DNA of 64,000 nucleotides from Arthrobacter zhaoxinii (GTDB taxonomy: Bacteria; Actinomycetota; Actinomycetes; Actinomycetales; Micrococcaceae), in contig NZ_JANFLT010000003.1 in the NCBI RefSeq assembly GCF_024385505.1, positions 62,001-126,000 on the forward strand, read 5' to 3'. The notes beneath the pieces were generated by a model, which worked only from the letters and a program-made list of their open reading frames with translations, did no database searches and was not told where the DNA came from. The position numbers and the translations under genes are program-made. Below, piece after piece: positions 63,287 to 64,000 of the stretch (within the stretch, counting starts at the first letter, position 1; every line of letters begins with the position of its first letter).

Positions 63287-64000
63287 GCGAACAGCGAGAA
63301 CCAAAGGACTCCCGTCCCGGCCTCGGTCTTACGGGCTTCGCCAGCGGCCGGGCGCTGGAATCCGTTCCCCCGCCCACGGAGGAGGAGCTGCGGCTGCTCG
63401 GGCGCGCCGCCGGCTATCTGGGCGGACAGCGGCTGGCGCTGCTGACCGGGGCAGGGCTGAGTACCGACTCCGGCATCCCCGATTACCGCGGCCCCGACGC
63501 ACCGCCGCGCAACCCGCTGACCTATCAGCAGTTCGTCTCTGATGCGCACCTCCGGCGGCGGTACTGGGCGCGCAACCACATCGGCTGGCATCATCTGCGC
63601 CATGCCGTGCCCAACCCCGGCCACGCGGCTGCGGCGGAACTGGAACGGCGGGGACTGCTGTCCGGCCTGATCACCCAGAACGTGGACCGGCTGCACACGG
63701 ACGCCGGCAGTGTCAGCGTTATCGACCTGCACGGGCGCTACGACCGCGTGGTGTGCCTGAACTGCCGCTCCGCGTTCTCCCGCTCCGAGGTTGCCGAGCT
63801 GCTGCAGGAGCTGAACCCCGGCTACCTCGACCGGGTACGCCTGGACGGAGGAATCGCCCCGGACGCCGACGCGGACATCGCCGATACCGATGACTTCTTG
63901 GTGGCCGACTGCCCGGTCTGCGGCGGGATGCTCAAACCCGACTTCGTGTACTTCGGGGAAAACGTCCCGAAGGACAGGGTGGCCCGCGCCTATTCGGTGG
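63283..64000 (+). CDS. Sir2-family NAD-dependent protein deacylase, 3' end beyond window
   Basis: The first 239 residues of a sirtuin are visible. Marks are LLTGAGLSTDSGIPDYRGPD near residue 48, TQNVDRLH, the catalytic His in IDLHGRY, and zinc Cys pairs CLNC and CPVC, then PDFVYFGENVP. It removes acyl groups from protein lysines using NAD. The GTG at 63283 overlaps the peroxiredoxin stop by 4 bp. The reading frame runs off the right edge of the window. Confidence 0.92.
   Translation, partial: MSEQREPKDSRPGLGLTGFASGRALESVPPPTEEELRLLGRAAGYLGGQRLALLTGAGLSTDSGIPDYRGPDAPPRNPLTYQQFVSDAHLRRRYWARNHIGWHHLRHAVPNPGHAAAAELERRGLLSGLITQNVDRLHTDAGSVSVIDLHGRYDRVVCLNCRSAFSRSEVAELLQELNPGYLDRVRLDGGIAPDADADIADTDDFLVADCPVCGGMLKPDFVYFGENVPKDRVARAYSV

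Overview
The window reads as a core chromosomal segment of a high-GC Gram-positive bacterium of the Micrococcaceae, most like Arthrobacter in the broad sense. The reasons are gene content and order: DAK2-recG-rsmD-coaD-YceD-rpmF-rnc-mutM, smc-ftsY-amt-glnK-ffh-rpsP-khpA-rimM-trmD-rplS-lepB-lepB-rnhB, yraN-comM-dprA-xerC, and fasR-fabD-fabH-acpP-fabF next to a homodimeric-type aceE. Actinobacterial families such as DUF2469, DUF3052, DUF3145, 13E12/DUF222 and an LAxTG (class E type) sortase substrate are present, and GTG/TTG starts are common. Many genes have a TANNNT-type -10 hexamer 6-8 bases before the start codon, the sign of leaderless mRNAs. No rRNA, tRNA, CRISPR array, insertion sequence or prophage was recognised.

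Layout. Bases 1-2553 hold the end of a surface-polysaccharide locus (GT4 glycosyltransferase, wecB). Bases 2960-12767 carry DNA repair, RNA processing and coenzyme A genes. Bases 12703-16312 are a small accessory block: two divergent operons (membrane protein / winged-helix regulator / VOC protein, and ArsR-like regulator / beta-lactamase-fold serine hydrolase / membrane protein), each with its own pair of palindromic operators in the shared 123-bp gap. Bases 16450-18024 are a 13E12-type HNH gene with a LexA-type SOS box on its start codon. Bases 18143-23679 are an olefin (ole) biosynthesis operon, oleA-oleBC-oleD plus a serine hydrolase. Then come smc, a glutamine amidotransferase/MFS pair, ftsY, a GH79-like glycosidase, and the amt-glnK nitrogen operon with GlnR-like boxes but no glnD. 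ffh is followed by a degenerate Nudix / alpha-beta hydrolase / GNAT operon.

Bases 39914-45252 are the ribosomal-protein, RNA-modification and signal-peptidase run, with two terminator-like hairpins that could act as attenuators. The usual DUF2469-yraN junction is interrupted at 45256-48481 by four accessory genes. Bases 48649-54074 carry natural-transformation and recombination genes (comM, dprA, xerC) and an Ogt-like protein whose catalytic Cys is replaced by Thr. Bases 54152-62109 join the fatty-acid elongation operon, its FasR-like regulator and pyruvate dehydrogenase E1. A DUF3052 / AhpE-like peroxiredoxin / Sir2 operon runs off the right edge.

The points most worth following are the Cys-to-Thr alkyltransferase, the apparent ATT start of the YceD gene, the shared FasR-like operator in front of fasR and fabD, the twin palindromic operators at 13.9-14.0 kb, the SOS box on the 13E12 gene and the GlnR-like boxes at amt. 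All functional statements come from reading motifs and context; no similarity search was run.
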